Below are positions 28,875 through 30,323 of a stretch of 30,323 nucleotides of DNA, piece by piece (position 1 is the first letter of the stretch; each line of letters begins with the position of its first letter). The position numbers and the translations under genes are program-made. This stretch comes from a virus, in the IMG/VR virus record IMGVR_UViG_3300017779_000089, positions 1 through 30,323 of that record. One strand, written 5' to 3'. Under the pieces are notes generated by a model. That model did not search any database and was not told where the DNA came from. It was given only the letters and a program-made list of their open reading frames with translations.

Positions 28875-30323
28875 TACTTAATTTGTTTTTTAAGTTCTTC
28901 TATCTCTGCTTTTAATTCTTTTATTGCTTCAAGTAGTATTGGTGTTAAACCTTGATGTCTCATAGAAAGCATACCATCTTCATTTTTTCTTACAAGTTCT
29001 GGCACAACTTTTTGTACATCCTGCGCTATAAAACCTACATCTTCTTTTAAATTTGTAATCCCTTTTTCTTTCCAATCAAATGTTACACCTTGTAATTTAC
29101 TAACCTTATCTAAAGCTGATTCAATTGGTTTTATATTTTTTTTTAATCTTTTATCCGATGGTGAACCAAAAGCAACTACATCTCCCGTTACAGTCAAAGT
29201 ACCAGTAGATGATATGCGCATCCTTTCGTTTGAACCATCACCTGTTGAATTTGCATGAAATGACAAACCACTACTTTGACCTGTCCAAATCTGCATTAAA
29301 TTACTATTTATAGTTATACCAGAATTGACATGCATCAACAACCCATTACCACTGCCTGTTTCTCTTATTTTTACACTACCATCAACATCTAATTTTTCAC
29401 CAGGCGATGTAGTTCCGATTCCTATGTTTGTAGTATCTCCTGTTCCAACACGCATAACAAAGTTATTGTTAGTGTAGAAACTGTGTTGTGAATTTGTTGA
29501 GTGACCTGAAGCGTGATATTGTAAATCATAATTAGGACCAGTTGTAAACCCTTGTCTTGTAGTACCACTATTAAATAAATATAATTTTAAACTTGCATCT
29601 GTATATCCATTAGAATAATCATTATTGAATAACATTCTTGTAGGACTTGCAGTTGAGGTTAGTGTACCACTTCCTCCTACAGTTGTTATAGTTGTTCCAA
29701 TTCCTATATTTCCTGAACTGTCTATACGCATTTGTTCTGATTCACCTGAAGTTCCAGTAAAGAAACTCATATTACCAGCATTATCAGTTCTTATAGTACC
29801 ATTTCCTACTTGAGTTCCAGAATTAAACACTCTAAAAAATACACCTGCAGTATTATTGTCTATAGAATTGATAGCAGCTCTTACTGTTCCAGTATCTTCT
29901 ACTTCTAACTGCCAAGATGGGCTAATAAGTCCAATTCCTACATTTCCTGTTGAACCTTGTAAAAACATTTGAGCAGCGGTTGTGTCGCCATCAGCTGTAA
30001 ATCTTATATTACCAACAGAACCATATCCTGTTTTTAAATTTAAATCTGCATCACTTCCATGCCCTGTCGCATTAAAATGACCAACCCAACTTCTAAAAGT
30101 TCCACTACTATTTTTAAATCCTACATGAGCATTTGCGCCTTGTACACTTATTGTACCGCTAGCACCAACACCTGTTCCAACAACCACTAAAGGTGAAGTA
30201 GGCGAAGCTGTACCGATTCCTACTTTACCATTCAAATCTAAAGTAAACTGTGGATTTGTTCTTGCATTTATACCATTGGTAGCTATATTTAAATTGCCCG
30301 TAGAAGAACGATAATCAAATGTA
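28874..30323 (-). CDS. Tail fibre, C-terminal part with S74 chaperone domain (5' end cut by window edge)
   Basis: The frame is open from the right edge to 28874 (482 codons seen). An internal TTG at 30235 is not needed as a start. Shaft repeats of the form [NK]-[VI]-G-I-G-x-x-[ST] with following L-x-V occur at least four times about every 80-100 residues. The last 94 residues are a Peptidase_S74 intramolecular chaperone: S-D-K-R-L-K-K-N-I with the catalytic Ser (codon at 29156-29158) and Lys five residues later, then V-G-F-I-A-Q-D-V and a terminal coiled coil. The domain trimerises the fibre and then cuts itself off. It overlaps the next gene by one base. Confidence 0.88.
   Translation of the reverse strand, partial: TFDYRSSTGNLNIATNGINARTNPQFTLDLNGKVGIGTASPTSPLVVVGTGVGASGTISVQGANAHVGFKNSSGTFRSWVGHFNATGHGSDADLNLKTGYGSVGNIRFTADGDTTAAQMFLQGSTGNVGIGLISPSWQLEVEDTGTVRAAINSIDNNTAGVFFRVFNSGTQVGNGTIRTDNAGNMSFFTGTSGESEQMRIDSSGNIGIGTTITTVGGSGTLTSTASPTRMLFNNDYSNGYTDASLKLYLFNSGTTRQGFTTGPNYDLQYHASGHSTNSQHSFYTNNNFVMRVGTGDTTNIGIGTTSPGEKLDVDGSVKIRETGSGNGLLMHVNSGITINSNLMQIWTGQSSGLSFHANSTGDGSNERMRISSTGTLTVTGDVVAFGSPSDKRLKKNIKPIESALDKVSKLQGVTFDWKEKGITNLKEDVGFIAQDVQKVVPELVRKNEDGMLSMRHQGLTPILLEAIKELKAEIEELKKQIK

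Noticed and set aside
28874-30235. Fibre gene starting at the TTG at 30235
   Set aside because: The same frame stays open to the window edge with fibre-like residues upstream, so this TTG is internal and the gene is cut by the edge.

Overview
The window reads as nearly all of a strongly AT-rich tailed-phage genome with siphovirus-type tail genes. Every convincing gene lies on the minus strand, so transcription runs from high to low coordinates. A member of the Bacteroidota-associated DUF3127 single-strand-binding-like family (20547-20897), A-rich leaders without clear Shine-Dalgarno sites, and TAnnTTTG boxes 12-15 nt before several start codons all point to a Bacteroidota host, probably a flavobacterium. 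No integrase, DNA polymerase, tRNA or CRISPR array was seen.

Layout in transcription order. (1) 30323-28874: C-terminal part of a tail fibre with an S74 intramolecular chaperone, open at the right edge. (2) 28874-21930: tail module. It holds a virion-like protein, two small conserved phage proteins, two paralogous tail-tube proteins, a tail assembly chaperone pair with a -1 frameshift site, the tape measure and a distal tail protein with a carbohydrate-binding-like insert. (3) 21808-14634: early module. It holds a small HTH regulator, an annealing protein, the SSB-like protein, a RecE-type exonuclease, a VRR-NUC nuclease, a winged-helix replication initiator with tandem repeats inside its gene (candidate origin), another PD-(D/E)XK-like protein, a primase-helicase, a MazG-like protein and a cytosine methyltransferase. 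(4) 14620-7059: packaging and head module. It holds TerS, TerL, a portal with a long C-terminal extension, a gpF-like head protein fused to an HExxH metallopeptidase, a zinc-ribbon protein, the prohead protease and an HK97-type capsid protein. (5) 7027-5750: an accessory island of five tiny genes and a PD-(D/E)XK nuclease, cut up by four successive minus-strand terminators. (6) 5727-3822: head-tail connector and tail completion genes. (7) 3817-1817: lysis region with an M15 endolysin, a holin-like protein, a secreted thioredoxin-like protein and small membrane or basic proteins. (8) 1785-1: N-terminal part of a tail fibre, open at the left edge.

The two edges carry complementary parts of a fibre gene, so the window may be a circularly permuted complete genome cut inside that gene. 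Direct joining leaves the two halves out of frame, so this is not proven. The most notable features are the terminator-punctuated island, the GGGAAAG frameshift site, the gpF-metallopeptidase fusion, the extended portal, the iteron-like repeats inside the initiator gene and the recurrent promoter boxes.
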